Assembly (NCBI GenBank): GCA_900314725.1
Contig: OMWJ01000001.1
Coordinates: 62,001 to 126,000 of the forward strand
Direction: 5' to 3'
Source of the DNA: an uncultured Bacteroidales bacterium
GTDB lineage: Bacteria; Bacteroidota; Bacteroidia; Bacteroidales; P3
DNA length: 64,000 bases
A program made the translations under genes and the position numbers. Position 1 is the first letter of the stretch. The number at the start of each line of letters is the position of its first letter. Below are positions 44,013 to 53,011 of this stretch, piece after piece. Under the pieces are notes generated by a model, which was given only the letters and a program-made list of their open reading frames with translations, did not search any database and was not told the DNA's origin.

Positions 44013-46196
44013 TTACTTAGTAAATAACAGTTCTCTATATTTTGGTAAAGGCCATATCTCATTATCTATTTCCATTTCCAAAGCGTCTATATGCTCTCTT
44101 ATTTTGTCTAAGAATGGACTCACTTTGTCATTATATGCACAGGCTTTCTTGCGAATATTTTCCAAATTATTAGCTTTTTTTCGCTCTTGTGTCATATCTG
44201 CAACTAAATCCTTTAGAGAATCTATTCTCATCGCTATATCTCTAACCAAATCCCTTCTTTTATAAGATAGCTGCTCACATTCCTTTGCATCAAATATTTG
44301 TTGAAGTTTTACAAGATTATCTAACAAGCGAGATTGATAAATAACGGCAGTAGGAACAATATGATTGATAGTTAAATCACCAAGAACTCGGCTTTCTATT
44401 TGTATTTTTTTTGTGTATTTTTCCAACTCTACATCAACACGACTTTCTAATTCTTTCTCATTAAAGATATTTTCACCAATAAGCACTTGCTTGGATTGTT
44501 CATCTTCGTACTTTAATATCGCTTGAGGCGTGCTGTTTATATTCGTAAGATGTCGTTTTTCTGCTTCTTTTTGCCATTTTTTTGAATAACCATCACCTTC
44601 AAAACGTATAGATTCAGATTCTTTTACCAAACGTTTCAACTCTTTTATTATAGCATCATCTTTAGCAATACCTGAGGAAATCATCTTATCCACATTTTGC
44701 TTGAAAGAACGTAACTGATGAGCCATTGCTGCGTTGATAACTATCATACTTGAAGCACAGTTTGCAGAAGATCCCATAGCACGAAATTCAAATCTGTTTC
44801 CAGTAAAAGCAAATGGAGAAGTACGATTGCGGTCTGTGTTATCTAAGAGTATCTCTGGAATACGATTGACGCCGAGTTTCAATGCTGTCTTTTCTTCGGA
44901 TGTCATCTTGTTGCCTACTTTTTCCAAAGTATCCAACATATTGCTTAGACTTTTCCCCAAAAAACAAGATATAATAGCAGGAGGGGCTTCATTGGCTCCA
45001 AGTCTTCGACTGTTTGTTGCAGTCATTATAGATGCACGAATAAGGTCTTGATTTTTATAAACCATCATTAGCACATTAATTATAAAAGTTAGAAACAACA
45101 TATTGTTGTTTGGAGTTTTTCCAGGAGCAAAAAGATTTATTCCATTATCTGTTATCAAAGACCAATTATTATGTTTTCCACTTCCATTAACGCTTTGGAA
45201 TGGTTTTTCATGCAAGAGTACATTAAAATTATGTTTTAATGCTATTCTTTTCATCAAATCCATAACCAATTGATTGTGGTCATTGGCTAAATTAACCTCT
45301 TCAAAGATTGGTGCAAGTTCAAATTGATTAGGAGCAACTTCGTTATGACGTGTCTTAATAGGAATACCTAACTTATAACACTCAAATTCTAAATCCTTCA
45401 TAAAGGCTGTTACTCTTGAAGGGATACTTCCAAAATAATGATCATCTAATTGCTGATCTTTAGCCGAAGAATGTCCCATAAGAGTCCTGCCCGTGAGACA
45501 CAAATCTGGTCTTGCTTTATATAAAGCACTATCTATTAAGAAATATTCTTGTTCCCATCCTAAATGAGCTGTTACTTTTTCTATGCTTTTATCAAAATAT
45601 TTGCAAACATCTGTAGCTGCTCTATCTACACTGAGAAGAGCTTTTAACAAAGGTGTTTTATAATCCAATGCCTCTCCTGTATAGGAAATAAAAACAGTAG
45701 GAATACAAAGAGTATCATCAACAATAAATGCTGGAGAAGAAATATCCCACGCCGTATAACCACGAGCTTCAAAAGTATTTCTTAAACCGCCTGAAGGGAA
45801 ACTGCTTGCGTCAGGTTCTTGTTGAACTAATACTTTTCCAGAAAATTTCTCTATTGGCGAACCATCTTTAGAAAAATCAATAAAAGAGTCATGTTTTTCT
45901 GCTGTTCCGTCTGTTAAAGGTTGAAACCAGTGAGTATAATGTGTTACACCATTGTCTTTTGCCCAAGATTTCATACCATTAGCTATCAAATCTGCTTCTT
46001 GTTGTGTAATCGCTTTACCTTCATCAACCGCCCTTTTCAAAGCGTCTATTGTTTCATCGGTTAAATACTTTTGCATGTTCTTTTTGTTGAACACATGACA
46101 ACCATAATAATCTGCAATATTTGTTGACGGAGCAACAACCTCAAGAGGTTTCCTTGAAGACAACTCTTGCAAGGCAATAAATCTGAATTTTGACAT
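44013..46196 (-). CDS. glnN: Glutamine synthetase type III
   Basis: A 727-residue ammonia-assimilating enzyme making glutamine from glutamate, NH3 and ATP. The GSIII-specific blocks are the N-terminal VAPSTNIADYYGCHVFN, GLRNTFEARGYTAWD, LGWEQEYFLIDS, PIKTRHNEVAPNQFELAP and VNGSGKHNNWSL, plus NSRRLGANEAPPAIIS. Length is typical for GSIII, the main glutamine synthetase of Bacteroidales. It overlaps no other gene; upxY follows at 7 nt. Confidence 0.96.
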   Translation of the reverse strand: MSKFRFIALQELSSRKPLEVVAPSTNIADYYGCHVFNKKNMQKYLTDETIDALKRAVDEGKAITQQEADLIANGMKSWAKDNGVTHYTHWFQPLTDGTAEKHDSFIDFSKDGSPIEKFSGKVLVQQEPDASSFPSGGLRNTFEARGYTAWDISSPAFIVDDTLCIPTVFISYTGEALDYKTPLLKALLSVDRAATDVCKYFDKSIEKVTAHLGWEQEYFLIDSALYKARPDLCLTGRTLMGHSSAKDQQLDDHYFGSIPSRVTAFMKDLEFECYKLGIPIKTRHNEVAPNQFELAPIFEEVNLANDHNQLVMDLMKRIALKHNFNVLLHEKPFQSVNGSGKHNNWSLITDNGINLFAPGKTPNNNMLFLTFIINVLMMVYKNQDLIRASIMTATNSRRLGANEAPPAIISCFLGKSLSNMLDTLEKVGNKMTSEEKTALKLGVNRIPEILLDNTDRNRTSPFAFTGNRFEFRAMGSSANCASSMIVINAAMAHQLRSFKQNVDKMISSGIAKDDAIIKELKRLVKESESIRFEGDGYSKKWQKEAEKRHLTNINSTPQAILKYEDEQSKQVLIGENIFNEKELESRVDVELEKYTKKIQIESRVLGDLTINHIVPTAVIYQSRLLDNLVKLQQIFDAKECEQLSYKRRDLVRDIAMRIDSLKDLVADMTQERKKANNLENIRKKACAYNDKVSPFLDKIREHIDALEMEIDNEIWPLPKYRELLFTK

Positions 46197-46218
46197 CTTT
46201 TATTTTGTTTATGATTTG

Positions 46219-46226
46219 CAAAGATA
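46219..46226 (-). promoter_or_regulatory. -7 box (TATCTTTG) of glnN
   Basis: TATCTTTG on the minus strand lies 23 nt before the glnN start. It is back-to-back with the plus-strand -7 box of the next gene. Confidence 0.5.
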
Positions 46227-46256
46227 CAAAATTTATTCTAAGTTAAAAGTTTTTTT

Positions 46257-46264
46257 TACTTTTG
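46257..46264 (+). promoter_or_regulatory. -7 box (TACTTTTG) of the 46287-lpxB operon
   Basis: TACTTTTG lies 22 nt before the ATG at 46287. No good -33 box was seen. Confidence 0.45.
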
Positions 46265-46286
46265 CAAAAATAATAATATTAAAAGT

Positions 46287-46598
46287 ATGTTAGATTTTTT
46301 TGAAAAAGACAGTTTTCTATCAGGATTTATTCTTTCTTTATTGATAAATATTGCAGGAGCAGGAATTATATATGGAGTACTGTGGTTAATAAATGTAGAT
46401 GTTCTTTTAAACATAAAAGCATTCATTTTTTCAGTTCTACCTTCTATTTTTCTTCTTCGTTATCAAATGAAACAAGGAAAGATTAATGCTTTTAGAGGTT
46501 CTGTTTTCACACTAATTGTTTGTCTGCTGGGTATATTTATTTGCTTTTTGAATATGAACATTTTTGATAATCCTTTCAACCAAAAGATAAAATTATGA
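46287..46598 (+). CDS. Small three-span membrane protein upstream of lpxB
   Basis: A 103-residue protein with three hydrophobic segments (about 10-35, 42-60, 72-92) separated by basic loops (RYQMKQGK). No family was recognised. Its stop overlaps the lpxB start (ATGA), so the two are translationally coupled. That makes a role near the inner membrane and lipid A synthesis plausible but unproven. Confidence 0.7.
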   Translation: MLDFFEKDSFLSGFILSLLINIAGAGIIYGVLWLINVDVLLNIKAFIFSVLPSIFLLRYQMKQGKINAFRGSVFTLIVCLLGIFICFLNMNIFDNPFNQKIKL

Positions 46599-47716
46599 GA
46601 TACTACGTTATTGCAGGAGAAGTTTCAGGGGATAAGCATTCCGCATTTCTTATTAGAAACATAAAACAACAAGACCCAAAAGCAGAATTCAGAGGTTTTG
46701 GTGGTGATTATATGCAACAAGAAGGTGTAAGTCTCGTTCGCCATATCAAAGACTTAGCTTATATGGGGTTTATTGAAGTTGTGGCACACTTGAAAACTAT
46801 TCTGAATAACTTGAAATTCTGCAAACAAGACATTCTTTCTTATCACCCAGACGCAATAATTCTTACAGATTATCCAGGATTTAACCTTAGAATAGCCAAA
46901 TTTGCACACAAACACAACATAAAAGTTTATTATTACGTATCTCCTCAAGTGTGGGCTTGGAAGAAAGGACGAATAAAGACTATAGGTAAAGTTATAGACA
47001 AACTCTTTGTGATACTGCCTTTTGAAAAAGAGTTCTACAAACAACATAACATAGAAGTAGAATATAATGGCAATCCTCTTTTGGATGAAGTCTCTGATTT
47101 CAAACAACAGGAAGAAAACAAAGCACTCTTCCTTAAACAGTATTCCTTAGGAGAGAAAAACGTCATCGCTCTTTTGCCGGGAAGCAGAACCCAAGAGATA
47201 AAGAAGATGCTACCTGAGCAAATAAAGATTTTTGATAAATATAAAGATAAGTTTGATTTTGTTATTGCAGGAGTAAGTACTCACAGTTTAGATTTTTACA
47301 AAAATATTATAGGAGAAAGAAATATTAAGATTATATTTAACGAGACTTATAATCTATTAAACATTTCTGCTGCTGCTATTGTATGTTCTGGTACTGCAAC
47401 TTTGGAAACAGCCTTATTTAACGTTCCTCAAGTTGTTTGCTACAAATCCTCTCTCCTTTCTTATCTTATTGCAATATATATTGTTCATATAAAGCATATT
47501 TCTTTGGTAAATATCATTATGAAAAAAGAAGTCGTAAAGGAACTTCTTCAGCAAGAATGCAACTACAACCTTCTCTTACAAGAGTTTGAAAGAATATGCT
47601 TTGACCATGAATATATCAATCAAATGAAAAATGAATATCAACAACTCCATAGTCTTTTAGGTTCTGCAGGGACTTCACAAAAGATGGCAGAATATATTGT
47701 AAAAGATTTAAAATAA
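46595..47716 (+). CDS. lpxB: Lipid-A-disaccharide synthase
   Basis: A 373-residue GT19 glycosyltransferase that joins UDP-2,3-diacylglucosamine and lipid X. Motifs are VIAGEVSGDKHSA at the N-terminus, FRGFGGDYMQQEG, LTDYPGFNLRIAK, YYVSPQVWAWKKGR, LLPGSRTQEIKK and CSGTATLETALF. Length is typical. It shows that the organism makes lipid A. It is coupled to the upstream small membrane gene. Confidence 0.96.
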   Translation: MRYYVIAGEVSGDKHSAFLIRNIKQQDPKAEFRGFGGDYMQQEGVSLVRHIKDLAYMGFIEVVAHLKTILNNLKFCKQDILSYHPDAIILTDYPGFNLRIAKFAHKHNIKVYYYVSPQVWAWKKGRIKTIGKVIDKLFVILPFEKEFYKQHNIEVEYNGNPLLDEVSDFKQQEENKALFLKQYSLGEKNVIALLPGSRTQEIKKMLPEQIKIFDKYKDKFDFVIAGVSTHSLDFYKNIIGERNIKIIFNETYNLLNISAAAIVCSGTATLETALFNVPQVVCYKSSLLSYLIAIYIVHIKHISLVNIIMKKEVVKELLQQECNYNLLLQEFERICFDHEYINQMKNEYQQLHSLLGSAGTSQKMAEYIVKDLK

Positions 47717-47748
47717 CATTAATTAGTTACTAATTAGATAAAAAAATA

Positions 47749-47756
47749 TATTTTTG
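47749..47756 (+). promoter_or_regulatory. -7 box (TATTTTTG) of the 47801 lipoprotein gene
   Basis: TATTTTTG lies 44 nt before the ATG and matches the consensus. Confidence 0.45.
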
Positions 47757-47800
47757 CAGAGAATAAATTAAAATCTATAGAATAAAAATTTTAAAGCTTT

Positions 47801-48598
47801 ATGAAAAAACTATTATTAGTTACAATTTTATCAATCTTAGGAGCGATGTTCGTTGCTTGTAGCGATGACGATGATAACTCTCCTTCAAAAAATATTAACA
47901 AGGAAACTTTTACTGTAGATGGCATAGAATTTACTATGATTGCTGTTGATGGAGGAACATTTACTATGGGAGCAACTGAAGAACAGGGTGAAGAAGCAAC
48001 CAGTGATGAAAGACCTATACATAGTGTTACTCTCTCGGATTATTATATTGGTGAAACAGAAATAACCCAAGAGTTATGGCAAGCAGTGATGGGGAACAAT
48101 CCTTCTGAGTTTAGATTTTTCGCTAACTATCTTCCGGTAGAACAAGTTAGTTTTGAAGATATCCAAGAGTTTATTACCAAATTGAATGAAAAGACTGGTA
48201 AAATATTTCGTCTTCCAACTGAGGCAGAATGGGAATATGCTGCAAGAGGAGGAAAGAAAAGCAAAAGATATAAATATGCTGGCAGTAATAATATAGATGA
48301 TGTTGCATGGTATATTGATAACAGCGATGATAAAACTCATCCTGTAAAAACAAAACGACCAAATGAATTAGGAATATATGATATGAGTGGTAACGTATGG
48401 GAATGGTGTTCTGACTGGAGTGGAGAATATACAAGTAACGCACAAACAAATCCGCAAGGACCTTCATCTGGTAATGTTCGTATCGTTCGCGGAGGAGCGT
48501 GGGATGATTCTGCCAAATATTGTCGCTCCTCTCAACGCGGTGGTGGTTTTTATAGTAAAGGCAATTACTTAGGTTTTAGACTTGCGATGTCAAAGTAA
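47801..48598 (+). CDS. Lipoprotein with sulfatase-modifying-factor (FGE-like) domain
   Basis: A 265-residue lipoprotein (lipobox FVAC, Cys20) followed by SDDDDNS, a likely surface-export signal. The mature part is an FGE/SUMF1 domain: GGTFTMGATEEQ, RPIHSVTLSDYYIGETEIT, FRLPTEAEWEYAARGG, YDMSGNVWEW and VRGGAWDD, ending NYLGFRLAM. True formylglycine-generating enzymes use two C-terminal cysteines. Here only one is visible (KYCRSSQ), so it is probably a non-catalytic relative. It is monocistronic, and copy D of the repeat follows. Confidence 0.88.
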   Translation: MKKLLLVTILSILGAMFVACSDDDDNSPSKNINKETFTVDGIEFTMIAVDGGTFTMGATEEQGEEATSDERPIHSVTLSDYYIGETEITQELWQAVMGNNPSEFRFFANYLPVEQVSFEDIQEFITKLNEKTGKIFRLPTEAEWEYAARGGKKSKRYKYAGSNNIDDVAWYIDNSDDKTHPVKTKRPNELGIYDMSGNVWEWCSDWSGEYTSNAQTNPQGPSSGNVRIVRGGAWDDSAKYCRSSQRGGGFYSKGNYLGFRLAMSK

Positions 48599-48601
48599 TA
48601 A

Positions 48602-48689
48602 GAAAAAAGTCTTCGTCTTTTTTTCTAAAGACTTGATGTTTATACCAAAAAGAGTTGATCTTTTTTTGCTAAAATCAACTCTTTTTTTG
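48602..48689. repeat. Phased intergenic repeat element, copy D
   Basis: It lies between convergent genes. On the minus strand, cores start at 48656 (AACTC) and 48634 (AAGTC), 22 bp apart. The left end has AAAAAAGTCTTCGTC, shared with copies C and E. AAAAAGAGTTGAT (48647-48659) and ATCAACTCTTTTT (48674-48686) form a 13-bp hairpin followed by T, so it can terminate the lipoprotein transcript. Confidence 0.7.
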
Positions 48690-48746
48690 TGAAGTGTAAA
48701 ACTCCTCATTTTCAGGCTTATAACGCAACAGTTATAAGCAAAAAAA

Positions 48747-50780
48747 TTACATAACAATCTTCATACCGAAGATTATCCATCTGCCTGCTTGAGGAATATT
48801 GCCTATATCATAATACTCTTTATTGAAAATGTTTGTGGCAGAGAAATAAATATCGGTAAAGGAATTCAATTGATAGTTTAAATTCAAATCCATTGTGAAG
48901 AAAGGATCATATTTCTTGTTTTCGCCCGTAGGATTGTTAGTATAACTTACAAACATTCCCTCTCTCTGACAATATTTTCCTAAAAGATTAAGTGTGAAAT
49001 CTTTCATAAAAGGCAGGGCAAGATTTGCTGAAAGTTTGTGTTTAAGGTAGTTGAATACGTATTGGGAAACATAGTCATCTTTAGCTTTGTCTGTTTTCAA
49101 ATATGAATAAGAAAAGGTCAAAGCAGTGTTCTTAGCCAAAAAATTGCAGACCTCATCAAGAAAAATCCTTGTAGAAAAATCCACGCCATATTTGTTTAAC
49201 TCATTGACATTTCTGCTTAGCCATAGACCTGAACCGTCATTTGCCTGCATCCAATCAATAAGGTCTCTGCCTACTGTGTAAAATGCAGAGAGATTTGTCA
49301 AAAAGTAACGATTTCTGTATTTAAATCCAGCATCGTATGAAAGTGATTTTTCCTGTTTTAGATTAGGATTGGCTTTGTGGATAGCATCGGAATAGTATAA
49401 TTCTGTATAAGAAGGCAATCGCGATGCGGAAGAAAAAGATGCAAACACATCAAAGTGGGAGGAAAAACGATAAGACAAATTCAACGATGGGTAAATGTTG
49501 AAATCATCTTGTTTTATCATGGTATTATAGAAAGATAACAAACCTAAGGTTGCAACAAAGCCCTTGTAGGAATAATTACCCTGCAAAAAATAGGAAATAT
49601 TCGTCCTTTGCTTATAATGATCAAAATAATCTCCATGAACAACACAAGTCGGTTCTCCAAGTTTGTTGCTAAGGACGTCTTCGTATCTTATATCTGAACC
49701 GAAATTAAGAGAAAAATTACTGAAACTATATTGGAAATCAAGGTTGGTTCCCAAGACATTGCTATTGTGATGGTTGTGTCCTGTTTCAGTCCCTTTGATT
49801 AATTCGTAATCATCTGTATGTAAATTATAATAAAGCGAAGGTATGAACTTCATTCGCTGTTTGAAAAAAGCAAAATATCCTTTCGCAGATGCAAATAAAG
49901 AAGATGTCTTATCATGCTGATTTGGATATTTGGCAGAATAAAAAGTATTTGCATCATAATCTTTGTAACTATAACCTAAAGAAAAGTCTATCTTGTTATT
50001 GTTTTGTAGGTTTATTCTGTTGCGGTACAAAGCATTATATATATCGTATGCAGAATTCTTAATGTACCCTTCTGATGTTTTGTAAGAAAATGAAAGGGTG
50101 TTTTCTGTGTTTAGTATATTTTGGGAAATAGAAGTCTCTATTTTTGCAAATCTGTTTTGTCCTGTCTCTGCAAGGGCTGATACTTGATTTTTTATGTTTT
50201 TCTTGGTAATTATATTTATCCCTCCTGAAAAAGCAGAAGCACCATAAATAATTGCAGAAGGACCTTTAATGATTTCTATACGTTCTATATCGGAAAGATT
50301 TACGGGGATGTCCATGGAGTAATGACCTGTTTGGGGATTAGAAAGATTGATACCATCAAGAAGAATGGCTGTTTGGTCGAAATTACCTCCTCTTAGAGAA
50401 ACGTCTGCTTGGACTCCATGTGTGCCTCTTGCTTGTATATCCACAGAGCTAAGGGTGGAAAGGAGTTCTTCTACGCTTTGGACTTTGAGACCTTCTATAT
50501 CTTTAGCGGTCAAGACGGTAATGGTCTTCCCCACTTGATTAATAGGCAAAAGCGAGGAGTCCTGCACAACAAATTCTTCCAAAGTCTTCTCTTGCAGATA
50601 GGCTTCTTTTGTGATTGCTGTATTACTTTGTGATTTTACTACGTTGGAGAAGGTAAGAGTCATTATTGACACCACTCCAATCGTTACTGCTTTGTGCATA
50701 GAGTTGTAAGCAGCGTAGGATTTCCTTTCAAATCGCTTGAAACGGAAACTCTTGATTTTGAAACACTGTTTCTTTTTCAT
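48747..50780 (-). CDS. TonB-dependent outer-membrane receptor, BtuB-like
   Basis: A 677-residue receptor. A long basic N-terminus (residues 1-40) precedes a hydrophobic signal segment. A plug domain follows (about 70-180; TVLTAKDIEGLKVQSVEELL, LRGGNFDQTAILLDGINLS, GPSAIIYGASAFSGGINIITK) and then a beta-barrel to the C-terminus. The plug style resembles vitamin B12/siderophore receptors. No cobalamin riboswitch is visible upstream. It stands alone, without an adjacent SusD-like gene. Confidence 0.9.
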   Translation of the reverse strand: MKKKQCFKIKSFRFKRFERKSYAAYNSMHKAVTIGVVSIMTLTFSNVVKSQSNTAITKEAYLQEKTLEEFVVQDSSLLPINQVGKTITVLTAKDIEGLKVQSVEELLSTLSSVDIQARGTHGVQADVSLRGGNFDQTAILLDGINLSNPQTGHYSMDIPVNLSDIERIEIIKGPSAIIYGASAFSGGINIITKKNIKNQVSALAETGQNRFAKIETSISQNILNTENTLSFSYKTSEGYIKNSAYDIYNALYRNRINLQNNNKIDFSLGYSYKDYDANTFYSAKYPNQHDKTSSLFASAKGYFAFFKQRMKFIPSLYYNLHTDDYELIKGTETGHNHHNSNVLGTNLDFQYSFSNFSLNFGSDIRYEDVLSNKLGEPTCVVHGDYFDHYKQRTNISYFLQGNYSYKGFVATLGLLSFYNTMIKQDDFNIYPSLNLSYRFSSHFDVFASFSSASRLPSYTELYYSDAIHKANPNLKQEKSLSYDAGFKYRNRYFLTNLSAFYTVGRDLIDWMQANDGSGLWLSRNVNELNKYGVDFSTRIFLDEVCNFLAKNTALTFSYSYLKTDKAKDDYVSQYVFNYLKHKLSANLALPFMKDFTLNLLGKYCQREGMFVSYTNNPTGENKKYDPFFTMDLNLNYQLNSFTDIYFSATNIFNKEYYDIGNIPQAGRWIIFGMKIVM

Positions 50781-50850
50781 CTTTTTAGTTTTTTTAGTTT
50801 ATAAATTATTAAAAAACGTTGCGAAATTAGTACAAAATAAGATTTTATCT

Positions 50851-50858
50851 TACCTTTG
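50851..50858 (+). promoter_or_regulatory. -7 box (TACCTTTG) of the peroxiredoxin gene
   Basis: TACCTTTG lies 22 nt upstream of the ATG at 50881. Confidence 0.45.
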
Positions 50859-50880
50859 CAAAAACAAATAATATACACTT

Positions 50881-51333
50881 ATGTTAGCAATAGGAAGCAA
50901 AGCCCCTTATTTTGAGGGTGTGGATGAAAACAACAACGTTATAAAATTAACGGATTTTGAAGGTAAAAAACTTGTTCTATATTTCTATCCAAAGGATTCA
51001 ACTCCGGGTTGTACAGCCCAAGCCTGTGATTTGAGAGATAACTACAACAGATTTCTTGCCTTAGGGTATGAAGTAGTCGGAGTAAGCAAAGACTCTCAAA
51101 CTTCTCATAAGAAATTCATAGAAAAGTATTCTCTGCCTTTCCATCTTATTTCTGATACGGAAACAAAGATATTACAGGATTACGAAGCATGGGGAGAAAA
51201 GAAAATGTATGGGAAAACAAGCATGGGAACCTTACGTACTACATACATAATAGACGAAAACGGAGTAATAATAGAGGCTATAGGAAAGGTAAAGACTAAA
51301 GAACATAGCAAACAACTTCTAAAAGACAATTAA
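50881..51333 (+). CDS. bcp: Thioredoxin-dependent thiol peroxidase (Bcp/PrxQ)
   Basis: A 150-residue peroxiredoxin reducing hydroperoxides with thioredoxin. The peroxidatic cysteine lies in STPGCTAQACDLRD (Cys45), with the resolving cysteine five residues later (PrxQ type). FYPKD and the GVSKDS segment are typical. Its reductant could be the trxA product of the same window. A strong terminator follows. Confidence 0.94.
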   Translation: MLAIGSKAPYFEGVDENNNVIKLTDFEGKKLVLYFYPKDSTPGCTAQACDLRDNYNRFLALGYEVVGVSKDSQTSHKKFIEKYSLPFHLISDTETKILQDYEAWGEKKMYGKTSMGTLRTTYIIDENGVIIEAIGKVKTKEHSKQLLKDN

Positions 51334-51334
51334 A

Positions 51335-51368
51335 AAGAAAGCAAGACTTTAATTAGTCTTGCTTTCTT
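51335..51368. terminator. Terminator between bcp and buk
   Basis: AAGAAAGCAAGACT (51335-51348) and AGTCTTGCTTTCTT (51355-51368) make a 14-bp perfect stem with a 6-nt loop. It can serve both convergent transcripts. Confidence 0.8.
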
Positions 51369-51394
51369 CGTAAATATATCTCTTTCAATAAGGT

Positions 51395-52489
51395 TTATTC
51401 ATAATTTTGGCATTCCAACTCTTTATTAAGATACATAGAAGCGTTCATTGCCAAAGCTCCCATTTCATCTTCTCCAGGATAAACATAGACAGGAGCAAGA
51501 TAGTCTATTCTTTCTGTCAGTTCCTTGATGAATGGCTTCCCATAAGCGATACCTCCTGTAAGAAGAATAGCATCTACTTTCTTTACATCTGGTTTGCCAT
51601 GAAGAACTGTTGCTTGAGCGCCCACTTCTTTTGCAACTTGATAAGCCATTGCTGACTGAATGAATGCAGCTTTTTTGTCTCCATTCTTAGCTGCCAATTC
51701 TACAGTAAGAGCATCGTTTGTCCCAAGGTAAGCAACAAAGCCTCCCTCACCAACTATCATCTTTCTGATTTGTTGTTCTGAATATTTGCCAGAGAAACAT
51801 AAAGAAATCAAAGCAGACATTGGAACACTTCCACTACGTTCTGGAGAGAAAGGACCATCACCATCTAAAGCCTGATTAACATCAATAACCTTACCTTTGT
51901 AGTGAGCTCCTACACTTATACCCCCACCAAGATGAACAACAACAAGGTTAAGATCTTCATATTTCTTTCCTTCTCCGTGTTCTCTTGCGTAACGTCTTGC
52001 TATTGCTTTTTGGTTTAAACAATGGAAGATAGAGTTTCTTGGCATAAGAGGATGACCACTTACTTTTGCTATCTCTTCTCTTTCATCTGTAATTCCTGGG
52101 TCTGCAATAACAGATTCAACGCCTATTTCTTGTGCTATTTCATGTGCGATAAGACCTCCAAGGTTGCAGGCATGTTGTCCTTGAACTCCAATCTTCAAGT
52201 CTCTTATCATGGCATCATTAACAGCCCAAATACCTCCTTGGGTTGCTTTAGTAAGTCCGCCTCTACCTATTACTATCTTGAACTCTTTGATATTAAAACC
52301 CGCTTGCTCTACTTCATTAAGCACAAGTTCTTTTCTGAAAGCATATTGGTCAGCTATATGCTCAAACTTTTTTAAATCCTCTGACTGGTGTTTGATGTTT
52401 TTGTCAAATAATTTTTCTTCTCCATCAAAAACAGCAATCTTTGTGGAAGTACTACCTGGATTAATTGCTAAAATCAATTGCTTGTACAT
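51395..52489 (-). CDS. buk: Butyrate kinase
   Basis: A 364-residue ASKHA-fold kinase interconverting butyryl phosphate and butyrate with ATP. Motifs are LAINPGSTSTKIAVF near the N-terminus, VVVHLGGGISVG and DGDGPFSPERSGSVP. The last is diagnostic for butyrate rather than acetate kinase. Phosphate butyryltransferase is not adjacent. It has its own promoter and supports a fermentative lifestyle; it may also act on branched-chain acyl phosphates. Confidence 0.94.
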   Translation of the reverse strand: MYKQLILAINPGSTSTKIAVFDGEEKLFDKNIKHQSEDLKKFEHIADQYAFRKELVLNEVEQAGFNIKEFKIVIGRGGLTKATQGGIWAVNDAMIRDLKIGVQGQHACNLGGLIAHEIAQEIGVESVIADPGITDEREEIAKVSGHPLMPRNSIFHCLNQKAIARRYAREHGEGKKYEDLNLVVVHLGGGISVGAHYKGKVIDVNQALDGDGPFSPERSGSVPMSALISLCFSGKYSEQQIRKMIVGEGGFVAYLGTNDALTVELAAKNGDKKAAFIQSAMAYQVAKEVGAQATVLHGKPDVKKVDAILLTGGIAYGKPFIKELTERIDYLAPVYVYPGEDEMGALAMNASMYLNKELECQNYE

Positions 52490-52526
52490 AAGTATTTTTT
52501 TTATTTTTTGTCAATAGTTAGGAGTG

Positions 52527-52534
52527 CAAAGATA
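52527..52534 (-). promoter_or_regulatory. -7 box (TATCTTTG) of buk
   Basis: TATCTTTG on the minus strand, 38 nt upstream of the buk start. Confidence 0.45.
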
Positions 52535-52596
52535 ATCATTTTTTTCTAAACAATGAATATTTTTAAAAAAATTCAGTCTAAAACAATTTTTTATAA

Positions 52597-52604
52597 TATC
52601 TTTG
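52597..52604 (+). promoter_or_regulatory. -7 box (TATCTTTG) of trxA
   Basis: TATCTTTG lies 33 nt upstream of the trxA ATG. Confidence 0.5.
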
Positions 52605-52637
52605 CAGTGTAAATTTAATTAAAAGAAAGTAAAAAAA

Positions 52638-52955
52638 ATGGCAAAAGAAATAACAGACGCAACTTTTGAACAGTTGCTTAAAGAAGAACAAAAACTTATA
52701 GTTTTGGATTGTGGTGCATCTTGGTGTGGTCCTTGCCAACATATTGCTCCAATCATAGATGAATTAGCAAAAGAGTATGAAGGAAAAGCTGAAGTATTGA
52801 AATGCGATGTAGATGAAAGTCCAGAAATTCCTGCAAAATATGGAATAAGAAATGTTCCTACTGTTTTGTTTATCAAAAATGGAGAGATGAAAGAAAGACT
52901 TGTTGGTGCTCAACCAAAATCTGCATACGTAGAAAAAATAGAACAATACTTATAA
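52638..52955 (+). CDS. trxA: Thioredoxin
   Basis: A 105-residue cytosolic thioredoxin with the WCGPC active site (CGASWCGPCQHIAP, near residue 30-35), the cis-proline segment NVPTVLF, and the C-terminal GAQPKSAYVE helix. It reduces disulfides, including those of the Bcp peroxidase. A DUF58 gene begins 56 nt later and may share its mRNA. Confidence 0.95.
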   Translation: MAKEITDATFEQLLKEEQKLIVLDCGASWCGPCQHIAPIIDELAKEYEGKAEVLKCDVDESPEIPAKYGIRNVPTVLFIKNGEMKERLVGAQPKSAYVEKIEQYL

Positions 52956-53011
52956 TCTTAAGTAGTGTTTTTTATAATGATAAAACCAATAACCTTTAAA
53001 ATTTTTTAGGA

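Noticed and set aside
48747..50880. A cobalamin riboswitch upstream of the BtuB-like receptor gene
   Set aside because: Only about 100 nt separate it from the divergent bcp gene and no B12-box pattern was seen.
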